Source: Liquidambar formosana
Taxonomy: Eukaryota; Streptophyta; Magnoliopsida; Saxifragales; Altingiaceae
Assembly (NCBI GenBank): GCA_039720395.1
Contig: CM077822.1
Location: 22,837,267 to 22,901,266, forward strand
Direction: 5' to 3'
DNA length: 64,000 nt
Shown piece after piece: positions 34,051 to 46,471 of this stretch (its first letter is position 1; each line of letters starts with the position of its first letter). The notes beneath the pieces are model-generated. The model saw only the letters and a list, made by a program, of their open reading frames with translations, was not told the DNA's origin and ran no database searches. Position numbers and translations under genes: made by a program.

Positions 34051-37000
34051 GTTTTAAGGCCTGACCCAACTCAATGGGATTTTTTTCCCTATCCCAAAGA
34101 TGTTGAATAGTCTATAAATAGATAATCTGAACGGAGTGAAAATTAATGAGTTGGGATAAGAACTGTAGGTTCTGAGCTCGAGTCTCCACTCCTTTATTAT
34201 GGATGCATGAGGTTGCGGGTGATTTGGGTATCATAGGGATTAGTCTGAGTCTAATGACTTGGGTTACCCTTCGTTTGGAGAATAAAAAAAGGCTGATGGC
34301 TAATAATAATAATAATTTGAGTGTAGACATGAAAATGGTGTGTTTTGAAAAGACGAGGATCGTGATAATAACAGATCTTTGACGAATGATACTTGCCCGA
34401 GAAAGTGGCTGTGCCAAACGTGAGGAATGAAACCCCTTTCCTAGGAACCAAACACTACCTTAGTGGTTGCTGCACCTTAATCACCATTTACTGTTTTGCC
34501 TCCACTAGTCAATGAAATCCTACCCAATGGTTAAGGTATTTCTTTCCATTAATAATATTTCAGATGACAACTTGAAAAGCTTTGTTTTATGAATAATGAT
34601 TTAGGTCCGATTACCGATGAGAGTAGTAGTATGAGAGAAAGTAGACCCAATATAAGATTTGAGTAAAACATGTCCAAAGCGGAGTGCCTTTTTTTTTTTT
34701 TTGCCTCTGATTACTATTCATACAAGGACACTCTGTTCTAGTTGGCCATTTAACACTGCTGAACAAAAATACATGCACAACTATGAACTCTGTTTTGAAA
34801 ACTTTCATTGTTATTTGTATTCACTACGGCAATCAGAATTTTGAACAGCAAGACATTTTTCATCAATATGAAGATACTGATCCTCTCTTTGAGAGTCACT
34901 ATGAATTCATACAAAACTTGTTTTCTATTAGAAAATCCTATGCCACAAGGCCTAAGTTGCAATTTTGGTTTCCATTTCCAAGTCCTCTATGTTAAGCACA
35001 TACAATACAAAAATGCAATACAGCTCTAAAAACAAAACATACAATAGCTTCAGAATTGACATTAAAATTAAATGAATTGTTTGTGATATTCAGTATGCAT
35101 TGTCCGAGAACCCAACTCAATTCAACAAAGCCTCAAATCAACTACTTGGTGCCAGTAGTATGAGTCCTTTAATCCCATTCAGCTCTACCTAGAGCCATAT
35201 ACATCGTTATAGGTTAAGATTAAATAAGGAATACAAACCCATAAATTCCAATTATGTTGAGACAATTTAATATTCATACTTGAAAATGATCTTGTTTGAT
35301 TTGGTTCATATGAAACATAACAGCTTCATGTAATTTTATGTCACCTGCAAAACAAAGAGACATCAACATCCATCAAAAAACTGTATCGATGTATATAGCT
35401 GCCCGAGCTAATTTTCAAATAAAAAATACATAAATTCTGAACAATAATTTTGAAGAAGTATAAGGTCGATGAGTTCAGGAACAACTGTATGGTGTCCCCA
35501 ACTGCATGTGGGATTAGAGGAAACATTAGATATGGCAGTGCCTGCCATCCAGTACATGGTCATCTAATTTGCACAACCCTGCCATTTATTATTCCAAGAA
35601 TGATCCTCTCCTCCTCAACCTAGAGAACATGACAACTCCAATGCTTTCATGGTTTAGATTAGGCCTTGTTAGTGCCCAAATAATGACTCCTGAAACCACG
35701 TTCTTTCACATGAGCTTAAACCGAACTACTATCAGGAGAAGAGATTACAATGCAGGGTAGGTTAGGTTTCCAAGGGTGAGGAAGTGAGGATAGTTTTTCT
35801 ATTCTGGAGGCAAATTGATTATGCAGAGTTCCAAACACATTGATCAAACATCAATTTCCAGACACATTGATTGACCAAGAGTGGTTTCGAGAGGCAGATA
35901 ACAAGAATTCTTTCCTATTCTAATTACTATTTGAAGGGTTTTTATGGCATCTTTCCATTTTTGTATGCATGTGAATGAATCAGTTATATTAGTAATATGA
36001 TATATGAAATTTGCTTAGAACTAAGTTCCTTACCAAATCCATATCACATCTTTTTCCTTTACTTTTCCTCAAATTTTTCCAGTTCCAAACATAGGCTAAA
36101 ACTTTCCGTCAGGCATCTTCATGGGATTCTAAAAAACAATTTGAGGCCTTAACTAAAATTCTGCATAAGGTTTTGTCATCATAAAACTCAGTGCAAAGTT
36201 CTTATACAAAATCGAGGTCCCATGGTCTGATGGATAAATTCCACAGGGCTGGGTGCATACTTCTAACTTTGTGAGTGATTCTTTGAATATAACGACATCA
36301 ATGATTCAAATGGAATAAGGGTGACTTGTAAGTGATTTTTTGAATCTAGTACCAATGATTCAGCACCAAGGCAGATTGGATGGGGAGACTCCACCATAAT
36401 GAACTCATTTTGGGCAAATAGAATATAAGGACTCTGTAAGAAAATTAATCAAGCTTTGAGATACAAGACTTGGCATTTATCAAGAACATTAGGAAAACTT
36501 AGTTAACAAAGAGACTATCTTATAAAATTTTTCATTTTTCGACTTGGCAAACTAAACAAAACAACTATCTTAAGAGATTTTAGAGCAATTGCTTTGCCAG
36601 CCAGTGAACTTAAAGATAGAATTACAAACGTCCAACCCCACATTATAGGCCAGCAACTAGTTCAAGTCACTCACAACCCAGTGGCCTCCATTAGTGTGTG
36701 CCATATGGCCAATACCCATCTCCAAAGGTCCGTATCAAGAGCCAATAAGAATGTCAAATATGACATCAATAAATGGGAATGTCAGATATGATATCAATAA
36801 AAAAAGAATATACTCCGTATAAGATATGATATTTCCACTTATCTCCACTCTTATTGGATGACGTGGTGTCACCCTTACATACAAGTTTTTCTCATTAAAT
36901 ACAAGCTTGAAAATAAATGACTGATTAGAGAAAGCGTCATACCACAAGTCTACAACTATAACAAGTGGCCAAGTGCTACACTTTATTAGGCTGATATGAA

Positions 37001-37059
37001 TGAGGATTGAATCATCATCAAAATTAAAAGACCGAGATTAAAAATCTTTACCTAACTTA
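34051..37059. other. Intergenic, weak retroelement traces only
   Basis: No gene recognised. 35105-35220 (CCAACTCAATTCAACAAAGCC ... CATTCAGCTCTACCTAGAGCC) resembles the 3' region of RTE-type LINE elements; a clearer example is at 56712. At 36747-36801 there is a two-copy ~27-bp repeat (AATGTCAAATATGACATCAA / AATGTCAGATATGATATCAA). Confidence 0.5.
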
Positions 37060-38215
37060 GAGCATCTCCAAGAGGACTATCTGTTTGGCTCTTTTCTCTA
37101 TTATACAGAGGAAAATCTTAATTTTATCATTTCAATAGGCGTTTTTGAAAACGAGAAAGCCCTTCAGGTAAAAACCTAGATCCATATAAGACCCCACAAC
37201 CCAATCCAATAGGCTTCTTATAAAGCTCTCCAAAATAAGCTAATAAGGAGCCTCTATCGAGCTCTCCACATTTAAGGAGCCATGAGACTTGATCAGGGAG
37301 CTCCCAAAAAATCTTCTAATCTATACTACCTATAAAAAGATGAATGTAAGAAAAACTTTTGATTGACTAATATACCCTTATTTTAATTTTTAAATACACA
37401 ACTACCCTAAATCAAATATTTTATTTAATACTATACATATAATCCTAAAGCATGTTGACTTCGTATCTCCTTCTTCCTCTCATTCTCTAGCAAACGAGAA
37501 TGGCCTGTTAGAGGCACACCTACTTTCCAGCGCAGTCACAAACCAAATATCCACATCATGGAGACGATACCGAATCTCAAGCGGCTGTTGCGTGAGTGTT
37601 TTATACTTCTATTATGTATTTCTTGAAATTTGGTGAGAATTCATATATTGCTGAATTTGTTTGTGGTTGGGGGTGATTGTTTTCGAAGATTTTGGGTAGA
37701 CTAGGAAAACCTAGCTCGAATGTGTTTTGATTGTAACGTGGAAATTGTTGGAATAGGTCATATATGTATATGATAATTATTATTATTATTTTGCTTGAAT
37801 TTGGTTGTTGAGGGGAAGGGAGGGGGAAAAGAAAAAGGAAAAAAAACAAAGAAATGAGGAAAAAAAATAAAATGAAAATCTCGATCTCCACTCTTTTTTC
37901 AATCTCTAAGTGGACAAAGAAAAATGTAGATGATGATGCCATATAAAAATAAAATTGAGAATTTTTTTAAAGAAAAAGTAAGAAAAACTATATTATGAGG
38001 GATCAATTTCACTTATTAAAAAAAGAAATTAAATAATATTTAAAAGCATAAAAAATATAAAATATAGAAAATAAAAATAAAATAATTATGTTTGCTACTT
38101 CCCTTTGGAATGCACATCTCAAATTGAAGTAGCAAATTGCCACAGCCCACATAAGGTAGCAAAAGACAGATCTGTACTTTTTTTTTTTTTTTTGCTACCT
38201 CCCTCAAAGATGCTC
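37060..38215. mobile_element. Tourist-like element interrupted by a Helitron-type 5' end
   Basis: Left end TTA|GAGCATCTCCAAGAGG (37057-37072); right end CAAAGATGCTC|TTG (38206-38218). The flank TTG differs from TTA by one base. At 1156 bp it is two to three times larger than the other two copies of this type. The extra DNA plausibly starts at 37320 with a Helitron 5' end. Confidence 0.6.
37320..37945 (+). mobile_element. Helitron 5' end with a possible captured first exon
   Basis: TCTATACTACCTATAAAAAG at 37320, preceded by A, matches the plant Helitron 5' end and is followed by the same subterminal sequence as at 4970-5072 (minus) and 38680. At 37558 there is ATGGAGACGATACCGAATCT (METIPNLKRLL) followed by a perfect donor (C|GTGAGT at 37591). 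It looks like a captured first exon, source gene not recognised. The 3' end could not be placed. Confidence 0.45.
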
Positions 38216-38242
38216 TTGTATCACATATTAAATTATATTATA

Positions 38243-38672
38243 TCTATACTACCTATAAAAGTTTATACTTTAAAAACACTTTTGATTGACCATTACATTT
38301 TTATTTTAAATTTTAAATTTTAAATATTTATTTGCCTCCCATATTTAACCAATTAAGAATGTTTTATATTTAACCATTTAAGAATGTTTATTTTCTAGCA
38401 AAAAAGAAAGAAAAAAGATAACACAATTTATGTTTACTTTATAAATTCTATACAGCCTCCACTACCATGCATGTATTCTAGCTAACTTTTTATTCCTACC
38501 ATAACTCCTAATAATTAAGGGAATTTTGACCTATTGTGTTAAGCGTTTATTCTAATAAGTTAAATTAACACAAAAGTGACAAATAATTATATTTTCATGT
38601 TCAATATATATATAATTTATAAATTTGTTTATTTAAATAATATTTATGTGCAACGCACGTGTGCCCATATAT
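38243..38672 (+). mobile_element. Small Helitron, 3' end decayed
   Basis: Starts TCTATACTACCTATAAAAG after A. Toward the end it has GTGCAACGCACGTGTGCCC (38649-38667), the same 3' hairpin as at 39902. The terminal CTAG is not preserved. Confidence 0.6.
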
Positions 38673-38685
38673 ATATAGATATATT

Positions 38686-39614
38686 ATCTATAAAAAGTTG
38701 AATGTGAGAAAACTTTTGATTAACTAAGATACCCTTATTTTAAATTTTAAATGCACAATTACCCTTCTACATATATAAGAAATATAGAAATATAAAACAC
38801 ATACATAAATAGGAATTCTAAGGAAACTATAATTCGTATAAATAAATAAAATCCAGAATTGTAAGTTAATTCTATTTCATAACATATATCATCTATTCAT
38901 TAACAATGGGATTCTAAATTCTACTTTCTCCATTAACAGTAGCTTCAACCTATTTTAATCAAGCTCTCATCTTCTTTTCTTTTTGAAATATAAGGTTTTA
39001 GGGTTGTTCTAATTGCTATAGAAAATACTGTTTTTCATGTGGGTCAAGTACTTTATATATTTCTGTAACTTTGGTTCTCCTACCTCTATTTTTATTAAAT
39101 GCCCTACCTACAAGATTCCTTGCAAATGTAGTCGGGTTCTATTTTAGTTCTGTTAGATATTATTACTTTTGAGTATTTTTTTATTTTATTTTTTTGGTAT
39201 AAGTTTTTGACAAATCGTGATTCACAAATATTTTATGAGGATACCTTTCTTTTTATTTAATTATTTATTTTTGGAGTTGGTTTGTTTTATCACATAGAAC
39301 CTTTTATTAAAATATAATATAATAAAACCGAATGAGGTTCTTAGACTATCAAAAACTAGCATTAAGAAAACCAAATCCTATATGTAACGATGTTAAAAAT
39401 TCTATCTTATCTGGTCAATAGAGCATCATCTCAACAAAGGACAACCCATGAGGATTCCCATGTTTTAGTAAGCACATTTTTCATTGAGAAAATTTTAAAA
39501 ATAAGTATATTTATCATAATTTCATTTAATTTTTTATATTATAAAAAAAGCCCAACTTCCCCACTCATAGAATAATATTTTCAATGAGTTGGATGACATT
39601 TATTTTAATTTATT

Positions 39615-39656
<42 letters not shown>

Positions 39657-39927
39657 CGACAGAGCCATGAGAAATATCCTTTTGATAGGCAAGTGTACAA
39701 CTGAAATTTACACATATTTTTTATATTTATTTAAGTTATTGATGACACATTTAATTAATTTATTAGTTTTGGCACTGATTTTTTTTTTTTTTTTTCCCAT
39801 CACAAAAATTTCTTCTTTAAAAGACAATTTGTATGGTCCACTTTAGTATAAATTCGTATACCATTGATAAAATATTTATTTTATAATACAAAAATATTCA
39901 CGTGCAACGCACGTGTGTACCAACTAG
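38686..39927 (+). mobile_element. Non-autonomous Helitron with intact 3' terminus
   Basis: A degenerate 5' end (TTATCTATAAAAAGTTGAATG at 38686) is followed by the family subterminal sequence. The 3' end is GTGCAACGCACGTGTGTACCAACTAG: a short hairpin (ACGCACGTG), then CTAG followed by T, exactly the Helitron CTRR|T signature. No Rep/helicase. Low-complexity AT interior. No captured gene recognised. Confidence 0.65.
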
Positions 39928-41471
39928 TATATATATATATATATAGACATATTATGAAATAGGGATGGGGAAATGGAGACCTCACCTTGGTTGTGTTTGT
40001 TTACTGCAAACTATGCAAGGCTTATGACCCAATCATCCTTTTGGGCTCCCTTGTAAATGCAAGTACCACTACCACCACATTCTAGAGTAGGAATTGAAGA
40101 CTCGTGACGGTGTGAAAAGGCAGAGGATGGTGAGGAAGAAAGGAAGATGATGGTGAACAGTCCAAGAAATTGTCCTTGATGGGATAACCCAACAAGCCCA
40201 TGTTCGGTCTGAGATGGGCATGGGCTATGGTGGTGTTCGCTCTACCAAGAAGATGGCGAAGAGCCATAATGGTTGAATAGAGAGGTTGATTTTGCAAAGA
40301 CTTGTTGGAGAATTGGAGATTAGAATCTTGGGATAGAAGAAACGGAAAGAAAACGTTGCTATGTTTTTCTTCTTTGGATTTTAATTTTTGTTTAATGCAG
40401 ATGTGTATGGGTCTACTAGCATGTCGCGCGTTTTAATTTGGGCCTACTTTGTACAGGTTCTGATTTTGACCCTATGTAGTACATATTTTTTCCAATTGTG
40501 GACGAAATTTTTTTTTAAAAAATATGTTGAATGATGAGTTGAGTTGAACCCAAAGTCTTTTGCTCTAATACATCCACAAGTTCTTAAAAATATTATAATT
40601 GATAAAAAAGTCTAGTTGAAACTTTGACATGTTGTTGGAGAGAAAATTATAGTGATCACGCCAAGAGCCAAGAGCCAAGAGCCAAGAACCAAGACTCCTA
40701 AGGCAAGCGGCCAAAATGGGTGAGGTGTTAGGTTTTCGCACTTCCTTCCACATCATCTTGCTAGAAAAGGTATGTTGGGCTATATATATGTGGGTTCATG
40801 TCCTTAACTTATAAAGATGCATTTTAAAACTATGAAGGGTATCATTGCTAGTGAAAAAGGTGGGGTGTTGCAAAATTAATGTGGGCCTTTTTTTTTTTTA
40901 GAAGCAAGAACTTTAATTACCTAAAAAAAAAATATTTTGAATTTTTCATGTTTTCATCCGTTCCCCTCCCCCCTTTCAAATTTAGCGGGTTTAACTGGCA
41001 ATCACTTTGTCGGTAGTCTTTGGGCCTATTACCATCCTGCTCTAATAAAAATGTGAGATATATGGAAGTCTTGATTTTTACTCGACTTAGATACATGTGT
41101 ATGGGTGTGTGTTTACTCCTATTGTTTGGTTCACCCAAAAAAAAAAAAAAAAAAAAAACCTAACTTTGTAAAAATCATTTTTTTCGTAGCTAGAAAGGTC
41201 CCAATTCAATTTCGTAGTCCAATTAAAATCCAAATAGTACAAAATTTTCCAAATATAAGTTGAATTTAGGCTAAAATTCATTAAGCATTTTAATCAAAGT
41301 GAAACAAATACTTTCAATGGTAAAAATTATATGAAACATTAATTAAGGAGAAGAATGTTGAAAATAGGATGGTTAAGTCATAAGACAATATAATTGAATG
41401 AACTATGAAATGATCAATCCTAATCCTATTCCATCTTGTTAACATCCCATGAGAACGTAACAAATTAAATA
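39928..41471. other. Intergenic, nothing recognised
   Basis: Contains an AT tract at 39928, short tandem AGAGCCA units at 40664-40685 and an A tract at 41138-41158. The GC-richer piece 40080-40300 has a minus-strand frame of 71 codons without recognisable family. Confidence 0.5.
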
Positions 41472-41902
41472 GGGTAAATATCTAAAATATCTCTCTAAAA
41501 AAGAATTCTATCCATAAAACCCATAAAGTAATTTTTCTATCCAAAAAACCAAATAAAGTTTTGGTATATCCAAAAAACCCAACACCTTATAATTGTTTGT
41601 TTATTCGTTTTTTTTTTTTTTTTTTTTTTGCCCTTTTTTGTGATGAATGACAAGTAATCCATTTATTAAATAAACAATATAGTAATACAGATTTTGAATA
41701 ATTATTTTATATTTTAATAAAAAAATGTAATATATGTATTTTAGTCAAGAAAATTAATCACTTAAACAGAGTTGGATGGAAGTTAAGTTTTTGGATTTTT
41801 TTGATATAGTTTAATCCTATTTAGGTTTTTCCGATAAGAAAATTATTTTATTGGGTTTTTGGATATAATTATTTTTATGAGGGATATTTTGGATATTTAT
41901 CC
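41472..41902. mobile_element. MULE-like MITE
   Basis: Inverted ends GGGTAAATATCTAAAATATC and (reverse-complemented right end) GGATAAATATCCAAAATATC, with complementarity over more than 100 bp per arm. Flanking 9-mers AATTAAATA (41463-41471) and AATTAATTA (41903-41911) match at 8 of 9 positions. No transposase. Confidence 0.75.
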
Positions 41903-41911
41903 AATTAATTA

Positions 41912-42673
41912 TCTAGTAATAAGTCAATGGGTGGACATTTTAGGTCACCTAACCTACAATAATCTATTTTATCCGTTTGACAAAAAAGGGGAGGGGGGGA
42001 TTTGGTCATTAGCAAAGCATACAAAACTTATTTAGCAATTAGTCAGCAAACTTTTTCTTCAATTCATTTAGTCCATTTGCCCCATTTTTGACAAAAAAAA
42101 AAAAAAACAAAAAACAAAAAACAAAAAAACAAAACCTTTTATAACATGAAACCTTCTTAAAAGTTAGCCCTTCACAAATCCCTCCTGCAACATACATGGC
42201 CATAACAAAATCAAACTAAACGCCGGCCAAGACCTTTCTTCTCTAACGCCAGCAACCTATGACTTGCTCAATTGCACTAGTTGAGAATTCAACACAAAGT
42301 CAAAGGTTGCTCAGTCACACACTGTTGCATTGTTGTCATAACATCGCCTTTTCTTTTGATTTTATAAGCACTATCAAAATTGAGAAGGGTATACAGAGGG
42401 TATACAGGAAAGGTGATATGAGGGGGGGCAAAGGTGGGGGTTTCATGGCAATGGGTGAAAAGATAGACAAAGAGATGAGGTAGGGGTATTAATAGTAGTT
42501 TGTATGATAAAAAAATTTGGGGGAGTGTGGGAGTGCCAAAGAGGAGTGCGGATAGCAGTAATCTATGTTTTTAGAGGATTACATAAAAAAAGACTAAACA
42601 TTAGGAGAGTTTTGTACTTCATCTTTTTAAAGCTTGCTTCTTTGAGCCAACAATTACTAGCCTCAACCCCGTT
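41912..42673. other. Intergenic, nothing recognised
   Basis: Low-complexity A/AAAAC runs at 42090-42135 and a G-rich patch at 42420-42450. Short plus-strand frames (42259-42713) show no family features. Confidence 0.5.
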
Positions 42674-42901
42674 GGAGATTTGGATTTGGTGCAGTTACCG
42701 TATGATGCAGTAAACATAAAATCGATGACACGTGACAAAGAAGAGAAATGGAGGGTTGAAATTCTAAATATGCATAATGCCTAATTTGAGGCCTAATGCC
42801 TAATAGCTCTCTATTTTCTCCTCCTTGCCCATGTGTAATCGATCCTACGTTTACTGTACCATACAGTAAAAGTAGCCAACTGCACCAAATCCAAATCCTC
42901 T
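42674..42901. mobile_element. Inverted-repeat MITE
   Basis: GAGATTTGGATTTGGTGCAG at the left and its inverted counterpart CTGCACCAAATCCAAATCCTC at the right. Inner blocks are also inverted (GCAGTAAACATA / TACGTTTACTGT; ATCGAT both sides). About 60-bp arms with a ~100-bp spacer. Target duplication not clear. Confidence 0.75.
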
Positions 42902-43940
42902 CATTGGGGCCGTGATGAACAATGATCCATTCAAGCACTAAGACTATTAAATAGCTAGCAATCATTTTTGGGCTCCTAGAGAAGCTAATATTTCTGCTGG
43001 TCCCCTCCTTCCCCAATTTTTATTTATTTATTTTTGAATTGATCCTTCCGAAACAGAGAAGAAATTGTTAGCAAACCTACCAAATTGTGGCACTCTATTC
43101 TAGTACCTTGTACCAAAAAAATTGAATTGTCATCAAATAATAGTAGGGATATTGGGCACATGTTTGACTAGTGATTATTCAATGCTCGATATAATCAAAA
43201 TTGATAACCATTAAAAAACAGAGATGAACAACCACCAAGGGTTCCAGTCTAGCAATAATGGCGTAAAGCGGGTAATGGAATTACTATCATCACATTCAAA
43301 TAGAGACACCGCAATTGGTTACTCCCCATCTACCCTTTTTGCTTATCAAAAGTAAAAAAAAAAAGGATGAACAAATATGATAGGAGAGGACACCCTTAGT
43401 TGAAATAACAAATTGGAAGAGATATTACCTAAAAAATAGTTATATCTAATCAAAATGTAGCATCCAAAGTCGTTGAGATTAACCTAATGCTGAGAGAAGG
43501 TGAGGGAAGGTGGGAAAATGGGTAGAAGTACGATAAGTTAGGGGTTAGAACCCCTCCCACTGTACCCAAAAAATAAGGCATAAACATTATTTTTTTCAAA
43601 CCAACTATGAATTGTTTTATTTAAAAACTAGATAATAGTTTTGAATTGGATTTAGTATGATCAAATTAGAAGTTCCCAAACAGACCCTAATAGGTAACTT
43701 ATGGTGAACCACAACAAACAAACCATGTGTATTAGTGTGTCTAAATGTGCTTGCTGTTAAAAAAAAGAAAAGAAAAACAAGGAACACTTAAACTGCAGAA
43801 CAGAGTTTTTCTTGGAGATATTCTAGTGGATCCGTCCCAATCCACTACATTGGTCCCACCTTGACAAATCTGAGCAAAACAATTGTGTCAATCAGTCAAT
43901 GGCCAATGGCCAAGTTAAGATATATATATATATATATATA
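42902..43940. other. Intergenic, nothing recognised
   Basis: No coding or repeat structure identified apart from an (AT)n tract at 43920-43940. Confidence 0.5.
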
Positions 43941-44135
43941 GAGGTGATCCCATCAGCACGTGCTGATGTAAGTTATATCAGCACGTGCTGATGTAAGTTA
44001 TATCAGCACTATGCATTGGGGGTTGTACCCCTTGCATTGATTCAATGCACTTCACATCTCACTAATGCACAAAGTACAACTCCCAATGCAGGTTTTGATA
44101 TAAGTTATATCAACACGTGCTTACCTGATCATCAT

Positions 44136-44140
<5 letters not shown>
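43941..44140. mobile_element. Small hairpin MITE with repeated CAGCACGTGCTG palindromes
   Basis: Left half: CAGCACGTGCTGATGTAAGT occurs twice in tandem (43953 and 43979), then GCATTGGGGGTTGTAC. Right half is the inverted counterpart: GTACAACTCCCAATGC, then ATATAAGTTATATCAACACGTGC. It sits between two (AT)n tracts, which may be the target. CAGCACGTGCTG contains the G-box core CACGTG. Confidence 0.7.
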
Positions 44141-44177
<37 letters not shown>

Positions 44178-44623
44178 CTTTTTTAATATAAGGAGTTTTC
44201 AAATGTTTTGCGTCTAATTAAACTCTTGAACTGTTGGGCACATGCCGTTTCTCAATTTTACATACATTAAACAATTATAAGATAAAATCTATGAGAGTGA
44301 CCTTGAGAGAGAGTGATAAAAATTAAATAAAAAATCTTTTACTTAGCAAGAGATCCTATGACCATTCGGTCTACCCCTCAAAGTAAGATACTTATTAGGA
44401 CCATAAGATCCCTCTTCATATAAACCTGCCGCTTTGACTACCATATTATATATTATTATTATTATTATATATGTTCCAACACAAGCCTATACACAACAAC
44501 TAAATACACTGAAAATTTATTAGCTAATAAGTAATAGTCTAATAGAAGGTTTGGTGTGGTAATAAAAATGGTATTAAATATTTACTATGTTTAGAGTTAA
44601 GACTTTTAGAGAGAGAAAAAAAT

Positions 44624-44673
<50 letters not shown>

Positions 44674-45238
44674 CTTATTCTAGAGTGTAAATGCCTCCAT
44701 TAAATACAAAGAGCTGCAGTTACGGCACCCATATCTCACCCCCTCTTCTTTGGTTCTTATCACTTTTTCTACTGATACAAGAGGGAAAAAAAACGAGAGA
44801 TTTGTGCCGTTTCAAACGGGGAGTTATTTGGACACGTTTTGCTAATCCCTCCACCCACATTCACCCACTTCCCATGGTCCCATTATTATATACAGACAAT
44901 TTATATTTATAGACTACTGATATGGGCACCCACACAATCATTTTGATAAGTTGGGCACTCCATCCTAAATATGGGTGGTGCAAATCCGGAACCAGGTACC
45001 CACACACAAATTTTGGTAAGTAGGGCACTCCATCCTAAATATGGGGAGTGCAAATTCAGAACTACCCTTCAGCATTTAAACCTGTCCAACAACTTCAGAA
45101 GGGTAAAATTGAATTTTCCTCAAAAGGGTGTATGTATACCTAGGGTTATTGGATTTTCCATTTTTCCACTTTCACCATTTTCATCATTAATTTTTTCCAA
45201 AGAAAAAATATAACAATAAGAATGAAAATTTTCCCCTT
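44141..45238. other. Upstream region of the ARID-HMG gene
   Basis: Contains (AT)n at 44141-44174 and (GA)n at 44622-44673. A tandem duplication with period ~67 bp lies at 44926-45062, with GGGCACTCCATCCTAAATAT at 44953 and 45022. The proximal 200 bp is probably the promoter, but no specific element can be assigned. Confidence 0.55.
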
Positions 45239-45293
45239 TGTGTTGAGCGTTAGTCTCAACTCTTAAGCTTCTTCCTTAATCTCTGTCACTGTT
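45239..45293 (+). other. Probable 5' UTR exon of the ARID-HMG gene
   Basis: Leader-like CT-rich sequence ending in ...TGTTG|GTAAGT (donor at 45294). The paired acceptor is TTTGGCAG|GGAAG at 46384/46385, 87 bp before the ATG. Transcription start not fixed. Confidence 0.45.
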
Positions 45294-46471
45294 GGTAAGT
45301 TCTTTTTTGTCTTATTTTAAGCACTGCAATGCTGCCTCTCATTTTCTTCATCTGGGTTTATATTGTATTGTATATATATTATAATACTTTAATTTAATAA
45401 TATATATAGAGAGAGAAGCAATTAAAATAATAAACAGTGCTGTATTCTATTGTGGGTAATCTTTAATTTTATTTTATTCTTTGCCCTCCATGAAAGGGGA
45501 AGGACAAAGAGTTCTGATTTGATATTTCAAGGTGGGTTTATGGGTGTATGGCAAAGGTGAGTTTTGGTACTTTTTGAACGAACTTTTTTTCATTGATAGG
45601 CACTACCCCACAAAAACCCCACACCATGGTATCTGCTAAATCTTTCCCCTGAAACAGTGTCAGAGAAGGAAAGGAGAAGAGCCTTGGACTTTGTTGATTG
45701 GTGCATGCATATTTATATGTAGTACCTATTAGATGTCAATATCTTTGGAATGTCAGGCAGCCTATATAGACCTGTAATATATAAATATAGTCAGTTGATA
45801 TGGGGGAGCGAGAGAGAGACACACACTTCGTTTCTGGTTCCTTATTACCAGAGGCTAAAGGGGTATCTTCTTTCTAGCCTGTGTTTTGTGAAAGGCCTGA
45901 GCTTTGATGGGTTCTTGCTGTTCCATCGTTGGTACTCTGAAGGAATTCATGGCTATGACAGCTATGGTGTACTATATACCTTTCTTGGGCTTTGGGTTAC
46001 AGGGAGTTATTTTATCAACAAATGGGGTTGTTCTTCTTCTGTTCTGCATTCATAAATTCATGTCAAGGTGGCCTTCCTTTGTCCTTTCAGTTCCCCTGCT
46101 ACCTGTATGCTTATAGGCCCTTTTATTTCCTCTTGTTTTTTTTTTTCCTTTTAACTTTCCCTTTTGTTTTTGGTTTGTCTGTTTCCTTTTCATTCTTGGC
46201 TTTTCTTTCAATCTTTTTGGATTCTTGCTAAATCTTTAACGCGTTTCCTCAAATTTCATTTTCTGCACTCTGCATGCAGTTAGTTTTGTTTGCAAATGCC
46301 TTTTGTTTGATGATTTTTTCAACTTTTTCTTTTTCCTGATACATACATATGTGTGTGTGTATATATATATATATATCTTTGGCAGGGAAGAACAGATAAA
46401 TTATACAGTGGGTGATGGTAGAACAGGGAAAGAAGACAGAGGAAGGAGGTGGTGGTGGGAAGGAGTTAGCA

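Noticed and set aside
45750..46231. Overlapping plus-strand frames of 70-101 codons upstream of HMGB15
   Set aside because: Located in the inferred 5' UTR intron, in different phases, rich in Phe/Ser, no family likeness.
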